Origin: Temnopleurus reevesii
Taxonomy: Eukaryota > Echinodermata > Echinoidea > Temnopleuroida > Temnopleuridae
Assembly: GCA_036244855.1 (NCBI GenBank)
Contig: BQKZ01001101.1
Location: 11,406 to 75,405 of the forward strand
DNA: 64,000 bases
Direction: 5' to 3'
Positions within the stretch are counted from its first letter, which is position 1. Every line of letters begins with the position of its first letter. Below are positions 53,601-63,368 of the stretch, in pieces. Below the pieces are notes generated by a model. That model saw only the letters and a program-made list of their open reading frames with translations. It did no database searches and was not told where the DNA came from. The position numbers were made by a program, and so were the translations under genes.

Positions 53601-56600
53601 ACCTCTAGGCCACCATAAAAAGGTAAAGGGAGACACACAGAGAATGGATGCTCAAAGAGAACAAAATTGCACTAGATACCTGGGACTTAAAAACATCTAA
53701 AATGTGCCAAGTTATCAAGTACACTAACATAATAAGTAAATTAAGAGATTGGAAAATCTGCTCCCATGCCATTCTGTATAAACAGTCATCCCGCATGGTA
53801 TTTTCTGTCTTGGCTACCTACGAAAACCAGTGGATATGAAAATGTGACCAGTTTAGCAATGGTTCGATTGCACGTTCCTTTTCAAAGACATTTAGGCCTT
53901 TTTATGCATCATGAAAACACAGTATTTACCAAATTCAATTTTTGACACCAGGATCTCGTATACAGTTTGCCAATTTTACTTGCTCATTCCAAAGAGCATT
54001 TTTGATTAGAATGAGCTTCTATTGAAAAAATGCGGATGCAATAAAGCTCTTGAAAGACCATTTTCAGTAGCAATTAATCTTAAACATCTTATGAAGCCCA
54101 GAACTTGATGTTTCCTTGGTGTACATACTAAAGCAAAAATATAAACAAATCGTTTAAATACCAGCAATTTTAATGCTTCAAATGTCAAAATGCCAACTGA
54201 ATAATGAATGCATTTCCACGACACATATAATTAAGTTGTGAAAATATGCAGGAACCAACTCCAATCTGGTTTAAAATAACTTAAAGTATAGGTTTGAAAA
54301 CATGTTATGTCCAACCAACCCTTCCTCGCTTGGCTTTGTTTCAATGCACACTGGTGCTATTAAAAAACAATTAAATTGGCTCATTTGTTTAGTCCTTCAA
54401 ATTGAAAAGATGCGTAGAACTACAAATATAAATCAATAACATTTAATTTGTTTGCATGTGGGTTTTACCACTGGATCACAGTATTTGCTTATCTCCAAGG
54501 ATGACAAACACTGTGACAAATATAAGTTGGAAATCGTGATTAGTTCACTTTCTAAATGGCATTGTTGAAGAAGAAAAGAAGAAGATTTCCTCACTCACAC
54601 CTACTTTAATCGCATAGGTAAGACTTCACTTTGCATTGAAGAGAGCCGATATAAATTATATATAGCTTTCTTTACAGGGTTCGTTCACCCTAATCACCTT
54701 ACTTTCTCAGTGTCTGCTTGATACGCACATAAATCACAGCCCAGTACTTGTGTAGTAGGTTGAAAAAGGTTTGAGCATTGAGATGTGCTCATATACATAC
54801 CAGTACCAGAGAGGTGTTTCACCAACTTGCAAATGACTCGAAGAATAACTTTATGGACAAATGGTATCAGTTTTTGTGTCGAATGATTGAGAATCTTATA
54901 AGGATGGTTTTCCATAACATACTCCAGTCATTCGAAATGTCTTTCTTAAACTTGATAAATAACTTAGTCAAACACCACCCACGGCTTCATCAAAAAGATA
55001 AGACATTGATATTAATCAAAACTCTGTACCAAAGTGAAAGGAGCTGTAATTGATATCTATTAAGGAAGTTGCAATTGTAATCTGAGAAAGACAGTCAGTA
55101 AAAATCATCGATGGGACATTCACTCCACAAGACTTTCTTTTTTCGTATGATAATTTTTAGTGTGTAATTATTCAGACAGAAAATAATGTCGGGGCTTCCT
55201 TCACGACACATTGAGATATTCAGGACAGCAGGGATGCCAACCATTCCACAAACTGTATCAGAGTGCTACAAACCCACTTGCCCGCATGCCCGGGGCAACA
55301 AAATGAAGCTATCGGACAAGTAAATAAAATTGTCACTTGCCCGAAAGGGCCAAGTAGCAGCTTTTTCTAGTTTTCATCTACATGTACAAATTGGCATAGG
55401 CCACCAATTTGGGGCAAAGAAAATTTTATTCGGGCAAGTGATTTGAAAACTTGGTTGCCCGACTGGGCAACTGATGAACAAATTATTGTAGCACCCGGTG
55501 TATAAGCTCAAAATTAATTAAAAATGTGAATAAAACAATGGCTGATCCAAATATTTGATAGTGAGAGAAAACAGGAGCCATCACAAAGCCATTCACTTGA
55601 AATGTAAGACCTACCATCACATGTGAACTGCGGAATGGTTGGGATCTCTGACCAGTCATAGCATTTTGATATGAAGGTGTTCATTTTAATTTGAATGAAA
55701 CATAAATCCCATCATTGCATTGGTTTAAAGCTCTATTACACAAATTTTTCAAAGTGGGATGAATCAATTGTAATAGCAACCCTGTTTAACACAGATCTCT
55801 AGGTTCTTAAAAACATTTAGCATATCGCTATTAAACAACAAAATTGTTTTTAATACTTACTAAGAAGGTTTGAGCTCGTAAAATTCCACACATTACCCGA
55901 CACTGCCATGATTTAGAATGGCAAATTCCAATGTAACGTCAAATGATGAAAAATTATATTTTGGTTTGCCACTCCACCATCTGTTAGCATTGGCCTGTAT
56001 GCATACTGTACACGCACGTGTATCCACCTAATGTACACTGTAACAGCTGACGACAAGAGATTTCAATAAATTATAATATCCAACAGTTCCATATTCATAA
56101 TGGCCTTTGAATTAAAATGAGAAGCATTCCACATGTAGGTAATATCTCTTCCGATTCAGATGATTTTTGACACTTGTTATCTCTCTGTGGACTGCCACAT
56201 GCCACATGGGACGAGTCTTAATTACCAATCTACCCAATTCCTTTTGCTGCTTCCCTGTCTTGAGAGTAGGCATATGGAATGTAATGGATGGTGGAACAGC
56301 ATCAGCATCATCATCATAATCCCATTAAAAATGTATGAATGACAGCATAGGGCAGGCAAGGAATTGGTACGTATGGGAGGATGAGAATTACACCACCTGT
56401 GCGTTGAACTAATCTATCGAATGCTGAAGGGTGGTAAATAGACAATTAGGTTATATGTCTCTGGATACAGATGTGCAAATCGGTTGTACGTCTACTGCTA
56501 AAGATTTTCTGAGACTCCCTTTTCACCCCCACCCCCCCCCCCCCCCCAGTATTAAAATGCAAAAATGTTAATAAGAGAACACATGCTTAGGAAATTCATC

Positions 56601-59600
56601 TTTTTTCATGACCATTTAAGCAAATGAATTTGTGTTTTCTGCAGACAGCAAGTAATAATTTCATATTCTGACATGTCATCCAGATTTTTTGTTTAAGTTA
56701 TTGATGCTGATTGTCTGCTTTTTCGGGGACATGGGGCTCTACAAGTACAAACAGAAATTATCTCCTCTGAGCCTACTACAAATGACGTGATTTAAAAATC
56801 ACACAAAAATATTTACAGAACCGTACAGAGTATTTCTTCCACTGACGTCTCCTTTTGAATGTACGCCAGCACAGCCAACTACAAATGCAATCCTTTTAGG
56901 CTAAATGTTCACGTACATGTACCCACAGACAAAAATATTATACATGAAAACCTTCAAGTAACAAATTCTGCCTCCATGTACATACATGTACATGTACATA
57001 GAGACCTTTTAGTGTAGAATACATGTAAATGCAATTGATAGGTACAAGATTTTTAATTTATTACAACTTCTGTTTTTAATTTGTTCCTTTTTTGTATGGA
57101 TCTACTACATGTAAATGTCTAATATGTACAAATTAAATGTATTTCCTACATTGGGCCTCTGTATTAACAAAAAATATGATATTGTACAAAGTCTGGTATA
57201 TTGCACACTGTACACATGTACTATAGTATTCTATCTGAAGTTTACATTGTACACAGCTCAGTGAACGCAGCTTTCAAGAGCACAAACTGTAAACAGGTAC
57301 ACTATTCATATTACGCCAGTACCTGGGGCTGATTCACTAAGATTGCATGCATGAATACCACACAGACTAGCTGGACAGTACACACAATCACACAATTCTG
57401 TGTGTCCATATGTACAATGCAGGTACTTGGAGAGCTGCAATATCACTGTACAACAATGGTGCAAATTATCCTTTTACCCATTTATATCAACAAACTCCTC
57501 GACACAGAATTTTACAATCCAGTAATTAGCTTTTAAAGGACAATACCATTTGGTGCCTTGATTTCATTACCCACTGACCATGCTATTCAACTGAAAAAAA
57601 ACACTGTTATTCCTTTCTTTTTAAAGTTGAGCGTCTTAAAGATTGGGATTGAAAAAAGTGTCAAGTCATGCTTTACAAAATCATTTGAACAGACAATTGA
57701 GAACTCAACAATATTTTAGATCAAAGAAATCAATGACAATATGTTAAAAATAAATTTTGTGTGAACATATGTTACTCAATGCACAGTACCTGCACACCTC
57801 ATAATGTTGGATTACATGCTTGAATTCACTCTTAAAGCTAATGTCAGAGTGATTGATATTGCATTAGACATTGGACTCCATATTTTAGGCTTATACTGTA
57901 CCATTACATGTATACAGGTAATATAGTGTGCAATGTGCAGGGCATCATGATTTCATGTTATGAAAATGTGAATTATGACAATATTGTTGAAAGAAGATGC
58001 ATTAATACATGTAATGTAGTGTGTAGGTACAGACTCTCGACTTTGGTTTTCCGCAATTGTACACAGTGCGCAATCCAGAGTCTGAAGTCAAAGACTACTG
58101 TACTTCATGGTGTTATGATGTATGAATCCCATGCCTTGAGCAGGATTGAGTATATTCTCTTATTGCAGACACTGTAGCACGCACTGCACAAAATGCAACT
58201 TTGAAATTCAACAGTCTGAGCCAGCAGGCTATGCATCACGAACAGTGATCCTAAGGAGGTGTTGCTACGAAGTTGCGATTGATCACAAAACAACTGCAAA
58301 TCAGTTACAAATTGGAACGCACGTTTTCTTTCGCACACTGTCTATACGTTCCGATCAATTGCATATTGCGATCAATTGCAACTTTTGAACAACCCCCCAC
58401 CCCCCCCCCCGCCAAAAAAAACTGTTAAACCACTTTGTTGTTGAAACGATGTGTACCGTATGTATTTCTACAACAGCCTTATACCAATTTGATATAGTGA
58501 TATTGCTTCACATCTATAAGTGTATTAGTAATAAAGTGTAACGGTAATAAATTACAACCCCGATAAAAATCTGTATGCATGTACAGCACTACATGTACAA
58601 GTCATAAACCGAGTTCATACATAGTATGTAGTTTGCATACTACAGTATAAGAGACGATGCCATCCACAAAAGTGGCGGCGAAGCAGTTTCTATTTCCTCT
58701 GCAATGTAAAATAAAATACATGTACATGTGCATACGTATGCAGGTGTACATAAAATTGATGTAAGAAATACTGAATGAGCCATATAATCATTCATTTTGG
58801 ATGAATGCCAACATCTTATCTTGTAGACTCAATTTCAGACCTCTAATCTAAATATGTCTACATGCGTTCATGTAGAGTGAATATGTAGGACTCTTTCTAT
58901 TTTTCAGAACCTGAAAGTACATTCAATGTTCCTTTGTTGAGAAACATCAAGTTAAATGCTTTGTATGCAATTCTTTCCCCAAGGAATCTCATATATCCAT
59001 AGCATACACAGTGAGCAAGCTAATATGTCAGATAAATAGCCAATATCAAAATGTGAATGTCATAAAAAATGTAAATTACCAAAACAGACTAACAAGTCTG
59101 GAATCTAATTCATAACATGCAAAGTTGAAAAAAAGCTAAAAAGTGGAAAGATATTCAGCTCATCACACCTAAATGTACTGTATTAAAAAAGCCTGCACTA
59201 TTGGGTTACACTATTGGGTGGCACATGTTGTAGCGCCATTTTCAACAAAATACCAATATTCTAATTCAATCATTGGAGAAATAATTTGCCACCAGTCAGT
59301 CAAATCCAAGACTAGGAATGGCCCGCATGACCCCAAAGGCAATCAAACAATTATCACCCAATGGCTGCCACCATATTTGGATAGGAGACAATTGAAATAA
59401 TCATGATTCCATGAAGGAAATTACTCGAGGCTTCTCGACCTTTGGGCCCTATAATCAGATACATGCAATAATGTACAAGCTGTAAACTGAGCCCTGGAAT
59501 ATGAATCTGCATTTACAGCACATGTGTACGTGTCAGTGTGTGTAATGGCCTGTGTGTACATGTAAGTCGAGTTGCTCTCATCGATAGGTTGTAACACTGG

Positions 59601-62176
59601 TCAATGAGGACATGAGTACATGAATCAAGATGCATTCATTTGAACTGACTGGGTACACAAGCATGGAAATGAAGGATGGCCCATGACACCAAAGAACTTA
59701 CATGTACAATGCATGTTTTCAACTTGTACACAAAAAGGAGTCTACTCTAGCCACAAGATGTTGCCCTACATGTACAGTGGGGTATCAGTGTGACTGAAAA
59801 TATTAATTCAATTTTATGCCAGTGGATATTGTACATGTAAATGGTATTTTCATAAGCCCTGGATGTCGCTGTCTGCTTTTGATCTAGATGCGGATTTACT
59901 TTCACTATGCCAGACAGGACGAAAGATTTTGGACAAAGTAAAAAACTTAATTCAGGCATTCACAATAGTTTAATACACACAAAAGAAAGTACCCTCACTA
60001 TTCATTGCGCAACGCTATATTTCAGCGGAATAAGAGGGAGTGAATTTTATTTTGTGTGTATCTACATGTAGCTATTGTGAATGCTTATATGAAGTTGCTT
60101 TCTTTGTCAAACAGCCTTGGTCCCTTGTGCTCCAATTTTAATACTTTACATGTAAGGAAAACAACAATGAATCAAGTGAAATGTCAATCACAAGCATAAT
60201 ATCACTTTAAATAATATCAATTATTAATTTGAATAAAAGCTCATTGTTCATGAAGGAAAATCAATTTAGAAATGACTCATGAATCAAAAGTGAAACACCA
60301 TATTGCAGTCTCGCCTGCATAATGCAAATTTTGTTTGAACGCTCTATTCATGTCAAAATTGCATAAAATTTAACAACTTTCTAAATCAAATACAATATAA
60401 TGTAATGTAATCATGATAAGTGGCTAATTGTCTGTTGAGGAGAGCAAATCTTTATTGAACATTAATCTGCTGTTTGTTAAACTTATTCAAAAAGATTTTA
60501 ATTCCAATCCCCAATCTCTATTGCCCAAGTACAATGAAAATAGTACAAACACATTGACACAAGAGTACGGAAAAAGACATTGAAAGACATGTACAAGAGG
60601 GCAGGTAATGCCCCAGTCACATAGAAGCCCGGAAGCAACACAATTCAACACAACTCTTTGTTCCAGGCTTCCGGGCTTCAACATATATGTGACTGGGGCT
60701 TAAGGTTTTCAGTTTCGTTTCACCTCAGACGGCCTTTGACCTTTAACTTTTGACCTAAAAATCATCAGACATGTTTTCAATTACCTGCAGTGTTACCCCA
60801 CAACTATACATGTACATGTAGTATCATGCTTTCCTGATAAAAAAAAATAGACACAGTTTCAAAATGGATCCAATATCGAGATATTTTTATGTTGACCTCA
60901 GATGACCTTTGAAGATGAGCCTTGCCTGAAACTTCTTCAGCATCATTGGTGCAGCCCACTAGCCCTTTTCTGCATGTTTGATCAAAATTGAACATGTAAG
61001 ACGAACATGTAAGACAAACCAATAGGGGTGGCACAATGGCAAATTACCGCGATCTCGACATTGATTCCAATTCTTGGAATTCTAGTTTGCGCAGACGTGC
61101 CAGTCAGTCTTTCAAGGCTCCGAATCTGGATCACAATTTAAATATCCTCTCTTGTTTGAATGCTACCTGAGCAACATTAGTGTCCGGTCATGATCCAAAT
61201 TACTTAGAATTCATGGCTATGAGTTTGATAAATATCAGGGTCTGAGCTACAGCAACAGACTGGTTTTCTACAAGATGCAAGTTTTATGCTTTCTCTATAC
61301 ACAGAGATTGTCCCTAAGAACATTCCTGAGACTTGTCCGCCATAGGAACAAAGAAGAGTATGCAAACTAGATTCCAAGTATTGTCAATTAATTAGTGAAA
61401 TGAATTATTGTACTACTTTTTTGGGTAAAATAAAAAAAGAACTTACCTGGAGTAACTGCAGCAGCACTTGCAGCGGGTTTAGGATCAGAAGTGGTGTCCG
61501 TTCCATTACTGTTGGCAACTGCTGGTGCCACTGGGGGTGCCCCCGAGTTTATAGGTGCTTTGGTCCATGCATTTATCTTAGGAGGTGGAGCAGGAGTAGC
61601 CTCAACCATTCGTTTCTTAGCTGCATCTTTCTTGCTCTCTTCGGTCTCCTTGGGGTCCTTCGTCAAAGTCTTTTCCGCTTTCGGACTCTTTGCACTTTTT
61701 TCACGCGGCCCGTTAAATTGTCTTGAGTTAGTCCTCCCTCCCCCTGACTTGGAGTTCTGGTGGGATTTATTACTATGGGCTGATGATCTATGAGTGGAGT
61801 TCTGTGTGTGCTTTGATGCTGGTATTGATGCAGCGGCTGCTGGGGTTGGTGATTCTACATTGTTTGGCACTACAGCAGCAGCAGCAGGTGGTGCTTGCTT
61901 ATTCCTATGCCACGCGTTCACCTTCGGAGGTGGCGCTGGCACGAATTTCTTCTTCTGTTCTGCCTTCTCATCATTCTTGGTATCTCCATTCTCCCCCTCT
62001 TTACCATCCGAAGATGGAGCAGGGTCTGATGGGTTTACGTTTTCCTTCGATTCCGAAGACGAATTCTCCTCGGACATCTGATGGTTCTCGCTCGGGAGAT
62101 TATCCTGTGGTACTTTCTCTGGTGGTCCCAACACAGCGCTGCTGTAGCTTGGCTGTTTAGCCACTTCAGCAGCCAT
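34765..62176 (-). CDS. LARP1: La-related protein 1 (21 coding exons)
   Basis: Cytoplasmic RNA-binding protein that binds the cap and 5' TOP motif of ribosomal-protein mRNAs, and poly(A) with PABP, under mTORC1 control. Exons (complement): 62176-61447, 52126-52011, 49210-49148, 47110-46759, 46108-45836, 45311-45084, 44613-44304, 43784-43730, 43203-43114, 42680-42497, 41946-41753, 40993-40875, 40088-39872, 39127-38899, 38372-38200, 37852-37740, 37219-37074, 36558-36390, 35949-35864, 35393-35266, 34908-34765. Every junction keeps phase, giving 1372 residues; human is about 1019-1096, the excess being mostly low-complexity N-terminal sequence. Visible: two PAPPPK(V/I)NAW motifs (exon 1), an RG-rich box (about 530-560), the La motif ([13 protein letters not shown] to [10 protein letters not shown], about 690-730), [23 protein letters not shown]-like [19 protein letters not shown], and the DM15 repeats (about 1155-1305). 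ATG at 62176 is chosen because an in-frame TAA precedes it with no other ATG between. Confidence 0.97.
35266..35393 (-). CDS. LARP1: LARP1 exon 20, end of DM15
   Basis: Encodes [16 protein letters not shown], part of the third DM15 repeat, then [12 protein letters not shown]. Donor GTGAGT. Confidence 0.95.
35864..35949 (-). CDS. LARP1: LARP1 exon 19, DM15
   Basis: Encodes [20 protein letters not shown] and LETLRDYES, a DM15 repeat. Acceptor ATGCAG, donor GTATGA. Confidence 0.95.
36390..36558 (-). CDS. LARP1: LARP1 exon 18, DM15 (TOP/cap-binding)
   Basis: Encodes [35 protein letters not shown] and [16 protein letters not shown], almost as in human LARP1, where this region holds the m7G-cap pocket. 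Confidence 0.97.
37074..37219 (-). CDS. LARP1: LARP1 exon 17, DM15 start
   Basis: Encodes [20 protein letters not shown] then [20 protein letters not shown] and KYHQKCLK, the first DM15 repeat. Confidence 0.96.
37740..37852 (-). CDS. LARP1: LARP1 exon 16
   Basis: Encodes [20 protein letters not shown] and [13 protein letters not shown], a conserved basic block before DM15. Confidence 0.94.
38200..38372 (-). CDS. LARP1: LARP1 exon 15
   Basis: Encodes [31 protein letters not shown]; counterparts of ARSLPTTVPE and SRFYPVVKE in human LARP1. Confidence 0.94.
38899..39127 (-). CDS. LARP1: LARP1 exon 14
   Basis: Begins [20 protein letters not shown], then [20 protein letters not shown] and a Ser/Gly/Glu-rich end. 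Less conserved linker. A partial copy with its own acceptor lies at 39209-39335. Confidence 0.88.
39209..39335 (-). pseudogene. Partial copy of LARP1 exon 14 (5' part)
   Basis: Repeats the acceptor and the first 40 or so codons ([20 protein letters not shown] to TRQVVP), then reaches a TGA. It lies upstream of exon 14 in gene order and keeps an apparently usable acceptor. A GTTGTG donor after the HTRQ codons is conceivable, so a cryptic or alternative exon is not excluded. Confidence 0.7.
39588..39618. repeat. ATA microsatellite
   Basis: About ten AAT/ATA units in LARP1 intron 13. Confidence 0.95.
39872..40088 (-). CDS. LARP1: LARP1 exon 13
   Basis: Encodes [40 protein letters not shown] and [17 protein letters not shown], nearly collinear with human LARP1. 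Confidence 0.97.
40627..40850. mobile_element. MITE beside the LARP1 exon 12 donor
   Basis: ATAGGCGGGTTTACT at the left and AGTAAACCCGCCTAT at the right, the arms extending through ATTT and TATGCATA words. It ends only 24 bp from the exon 12 donor at 40874. Confidence 0.8.
40875..40993 (-). CDS. LARP1: LARP1 exon 12
   Basis: Encodes [40 protein letters not shown]; the human counterpart is LDFLFDEEMEQMDGRKNTF. Ends with two bases of the tryptophan codon. Confidence 0.95.
41573..41690 (-). pseudogene. Partial copy of LARP1 exon 11 (3' part)
   Basis: Repeats the [20 protein letters not shown] codons and donor of exon 11, about 180 bp downstream in the intron. A deletion and an in-frame TGA near the ACTCCA codons show it is broken. 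No acceptor. Confidence 0.75.
41753..41946 (-). CDS. LARP1: LARP1 exon 11
   Basis: Encodes [20 protein letters not shown], then [20 protein letters not shown] and [13 protein letters not shown], matching human LPDLDSENWIEVKKRPRPSP. Confidence 0.95.
42497..42680 (-). CDS. LARP1: LARP1 exon 10, after the La motif
   Basis: Encodes [20 protein letters not shown] and [20 protein letters not shown]; comparable to the segment after the La motif with REEPEKWPLP in human. Confidence 0.93.
42498..43113 (-). other. LARP1 introns around exons 9-10
   Basis: Apart from exon 10, AT-rich intron with no coding signal or clear repeat seen. Confidence 0.5.
43114..43203 (-). CDS. LARP1: LARP1 exon 9, La motif second half
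   Basis: Encodes [20 protein letters not shown] and [10 protein letters not shown], the conserved second half of the La motif. Confidence 0.97.
43730..43784 (-). CDS. LARP1: LARP1 exon 8, La motif first half
   Basis: Encodes [18 protein letters not shown]; with the last two bases of exon 7 it gives [10 protein letters not shown], the signature of the La motif. Aromatic Tyr, Tyr and Phe residues that contact RNA in La proteins are present. Confidence 0.97.
44304..44613 (-). CDS. LARP1: LARP1 exon 7, low-complexity linker
   Basis: Encodes [20 protein letters not shown], an Ala/Thr/Val-rich run, [20 protein letters not shown] and the helix [14 protein letters not shown] that leads into the La motif. 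Confidence 0.93.
45084..45311 (-). CDS. LARP1: LARP1 exon 6, RG-rich box
   Basis: Encodes [20 protein letters not shown], then an RG/RGG run ([20 protein letters not shown]) and [10 protein letters not shown]-rich sequence before the La motif also occurs in vertebrate LARP1. Confidence 0.94.
45836..46108 (-). CDS. LARP1: LARP1 exon 5
   Basis: Encodes [15 protein letters not shown], then an Arg/Gly/Asp-rich charged segment ([16 protein letters not shown]). KKQKWIPL corresponds to the conserved KWVPL of LARP1. Confidence 0.93.
46759..47110 (-). CDS. LARP1: LARP1 exon 4, Pro/Ala-rich
   Basis: Begins [20 protein letters not shown], followed by Thr/Pro and Ala runs and ending [14 protein letters not shown]. 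Low complexity; identified by open frame, splice sites and phase fit. Confidence 0.88.
47711..48656. other. Assembly gap (946 N) in LARP1 intron 3
   Basis: Unknown sequence. Exons 3 and 4 join in phase across it, so no exon is required here, although one cannot be excluded. Confidence 1.
49148..49210 (-). CDS. LARP1: LARP1 exon 3, short
   Basis: 21 codons: [20 protein letters not shown] and a serine. The WPSLG word is the conserved WPTLG of LARP1. Acceptor CCACAG, donor GTAAGT. Confidence 0.9.
50585..50616. repeat. TA microsatellite
   Basis: About 16 TA units in LARP1 intron 2. Confidence 0.95.
51177..51330. mobile_element. GGTGTTGC-family MITE, copy 2
   Basis: Left GGGGGTGTTGTTCAAAAGTT, right AGAGCAACACCC, with the shared interior GCAGTTG and CAATCAAAATC words. 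Inverted orientation relative to copy 1. Confidence 0.7.
51640..51950. repeat. Decayed tandem pair of about 155 bp
   Basis: Two units share TTTTGATTGGCCAGCA and flanks (TTGCGCATTTG-type words). The first is followed by GACGAAATCATACTTA, the second by GATGAAATCATACTTAC, which is the exon 2 donor. So donor-proximal intron and a MITE relic were duplicated together. Confidence 0.55.
52011..52126 (-). CDS. LARP1: LARP1 exon 2
   Basis: Encodes [20 protein letters not shown] and [12 protein letters not shown]. Donor GTAAGT. Downstream intron sequence around the donor is repeated in a decayed form at 51800-51836. Confidence 0.88.
52192..52350. mobile_element. GGTGTTGC-family MITE, copy 3
   Basis: Left GAGGTGTTGTTAAAAAGTGG, right AACATTTGAACAACACACTC. 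Shares GATCGCAAATCAACTGCAAA and TTGATTGGCACGTTCCGATC with other copies. Confidence 0.75.
53201..53313. mobile_element. MITE with TAGCCCCTTTCACAATAT ends
   Basis: 113 bp; left TAGCCCCTTTCACAATAT, right ATATTGTGAATGGGGCTA, near-perfect inverse. Confidence 0.8.
55256..55497. mobile_element. Inverted-repeat element with GGGCAAG words
   Basis: Ends GTGCTACAA and TTGTAGCAC. Interior has repeated CTTGCCCG/GGGCAAG and GTTGCCC words in both orientations. Family unknown. Confidence 0.5.
58255..58398. mobile_element. GGTGTTGC-family MITE, copy 4
   Basis: Left GGAGGTGTTGCTACGAAGTT, right AACTTTTGAACAACCCCCC, with CGATTGATC and GATCAATTGCA arms. Confidence 0.75.
59928..60112. mobile_element. TTTGGAYAAAGTAAA-family MITE, copy 2
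   Basis: Left TTTTGGACAAAGTAAAAAAC and CATTCACAATAG; right CTATTGTGAATGC and TTGCTTTCTTTGTC. Matches the ends of 25748-25870. Confidence 0.7.
60610..60700. mobile_element. Small foldback element (AGCCCCAGTCACATA type)
   Basis: 91 bp; left GCCCCAGTCACATAGAAGCC, right GTGACTGGGGCT, with an inner GAAGCCCGGAAGC/GCTTCCGGGCTTC pair. Confidence 0.8.
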
Positions 62177-62383
62177 TCCCGACACTGTGTTGTACCACTC
62201 CTGGAGCCTCTCAAATCCTTATAGCCTGCAGGGGCTGCCAGCTGTATTGTAAGACGATTCTACTCGAACTTGTTCAGTGGATCAAGGGTTCTTCATGCTT
62301 GCAGAAACGCCATCTTGGGATTTTGTACGTTTGACCAGAATGATGCAAAGTTTTGGATCCGCTGATGTAAGTGATGATTAGAT
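61447..62383 (-). CDS. LARP1: LARP1 first coding exon with 5' UTR part
   Basis: Acceptor CTTCCAG before 62383 implies an upstream non-coding exon. Translation starts at ATG 62176 ([20 protein letters not shown]). It then encodes a Ser/Glu/Asn-rich acidic stretch, [16 protein letters not shown], Ala/Ser/Lys-rich sequence and [13 protein letters not shown], ending with one base of a split codon at donor GTAAGT. The 5' UTR part includes an upstream ATG (see below). Confidence 0.93.
62284..62304 (-). promoter_or_regulatory. Short upstream ORF in LARP1 5' UTR
   Basis: CAAGATGGCG gives ATG followed by five codons (MAFLQA) and TGA, about 110 bases before the LARP1 ATG. Context is favourable (A at -3, G at +4). 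The AAGATGGCG word also matches a YY1 site. Confidence 0.5.
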
Positions 62384-62495
62384 CTGGAAGTAAAGAGAAA
62401 GAAAAATCAATTTAATTTAATCCTTAGTAAATTTGTATAATGTTCTACAAACTTAGGAACGATACAGATTCTCTGTTCTTATCGATTCAATTTAA

Positions 62496-62617
62496 GGGGG
62501 TGTTGCTACAAATTTGCATTTTTTAATTTGTGCACTGTCTGCCCTTTTGACAGGACACCTACAGTGTATGAAACGACTGGACCTTGCAATTGATTGCAAC
62601 TTTGCCGCAACACCCCC
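62496..62617. mobile_element. GGTGTTGC-family MITE, copy 5
   Basis: Left GGGGGTGTTGCTACAAATTT, right AACTTTGCCGCAACACCCCC. Shorter interior than the other copies. Confidence 0.75.
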
Positions 62618-62925
62618 TAAGTTGTTATGTTATGGTCCAAATATAATGAAGGTAAAATTTAACAACCTACTCTTCTTGTGACATTTAGTGTATCTCACCA
62701 GTTTTCATGAATGGTAAAAATTCCCTTTGAAACTTTATCATTTGATGAATAATTCATCAAAATGTTCTTCAATAACCATAATTTAAAATAAGGATCTAAA
62801 GGTCTTCAAGTCAACAATTCACCAAGAATTTGTCCTACATTTGTAATTTGTGCTAGTTTGCACTTGTAAATCTCCTAAAACAATTTTTAAAGCAATTACA
62901 ATTTTTCAGATGACTTGCAATATTG

Positions 62926-62945
62926 TTGTTGTTGTTGTTGTTGTA
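62926..62945. repeat. GTT microsatellite
   Basis: Six to seven GTT/TTG units in the LARP1 upstream intron. Confidence 0.9.
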
Positions 62946-63368
62946 AGGTTTTGGCACCTTTGACACAGAAAAGGTCCTGTGTGCCAGTCACTGTAAAAGT
63001 CAGTCGTAGAAAGTCATAAGGTGAGGTCAGAAAACTTTAATATATATATGTACGCATTTGAGGGAGCGTCCTCTCCATGTATTAGTGAATAACATTCAAC
63101 CTAAAGAGGTTACTACCTATAGAGGTTCACTACTATTCCTTCTTTTTTTTTCCCCCTTCTTTTCTAGTGATTAATACCACTGTCTTGAATGAATGCTATT
63201 ATGTGTGTAATNAAGTTATGATAAAATGTCACAAACGGGATCCCAACTTTGTGAACAGACCCATATCTACAAACAGTACAGTAAACTCAAAATATGCACC
63301 TAACTTCTTAATATCCACAATAATTTAAAAATATGTAGCTGTTTTTCATATTTAGAACCAATTCAACA

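Larger units (their letters stand above)
52127..61446 (-). other. LARP1 intron 1 (9.3 kb)
   Basis: Large intron after the first coding exon. Contains the inverted-repeat elements at 52192-52350, 53201-53313, 55256-55497, 58255-58398, 59928-60112 and 60610-60700, and many ACATGTACATGTA words between 56900 and 59900. No exon or RNA gene recognised. Confidence 0.7.

Noticed and set aside
61400..62160. Plus-strand frames of 95-125 codons opposite LARP1 exon 1
   Set aside because: Antisense shadows of low-complexity Pro/Ala/Ser coding sequence.
62177..62185. Start of LARP1 at 62185
   Set aside because: That codon is GTG; the first ATG in frame is at 62176, after an in-frame TAA.
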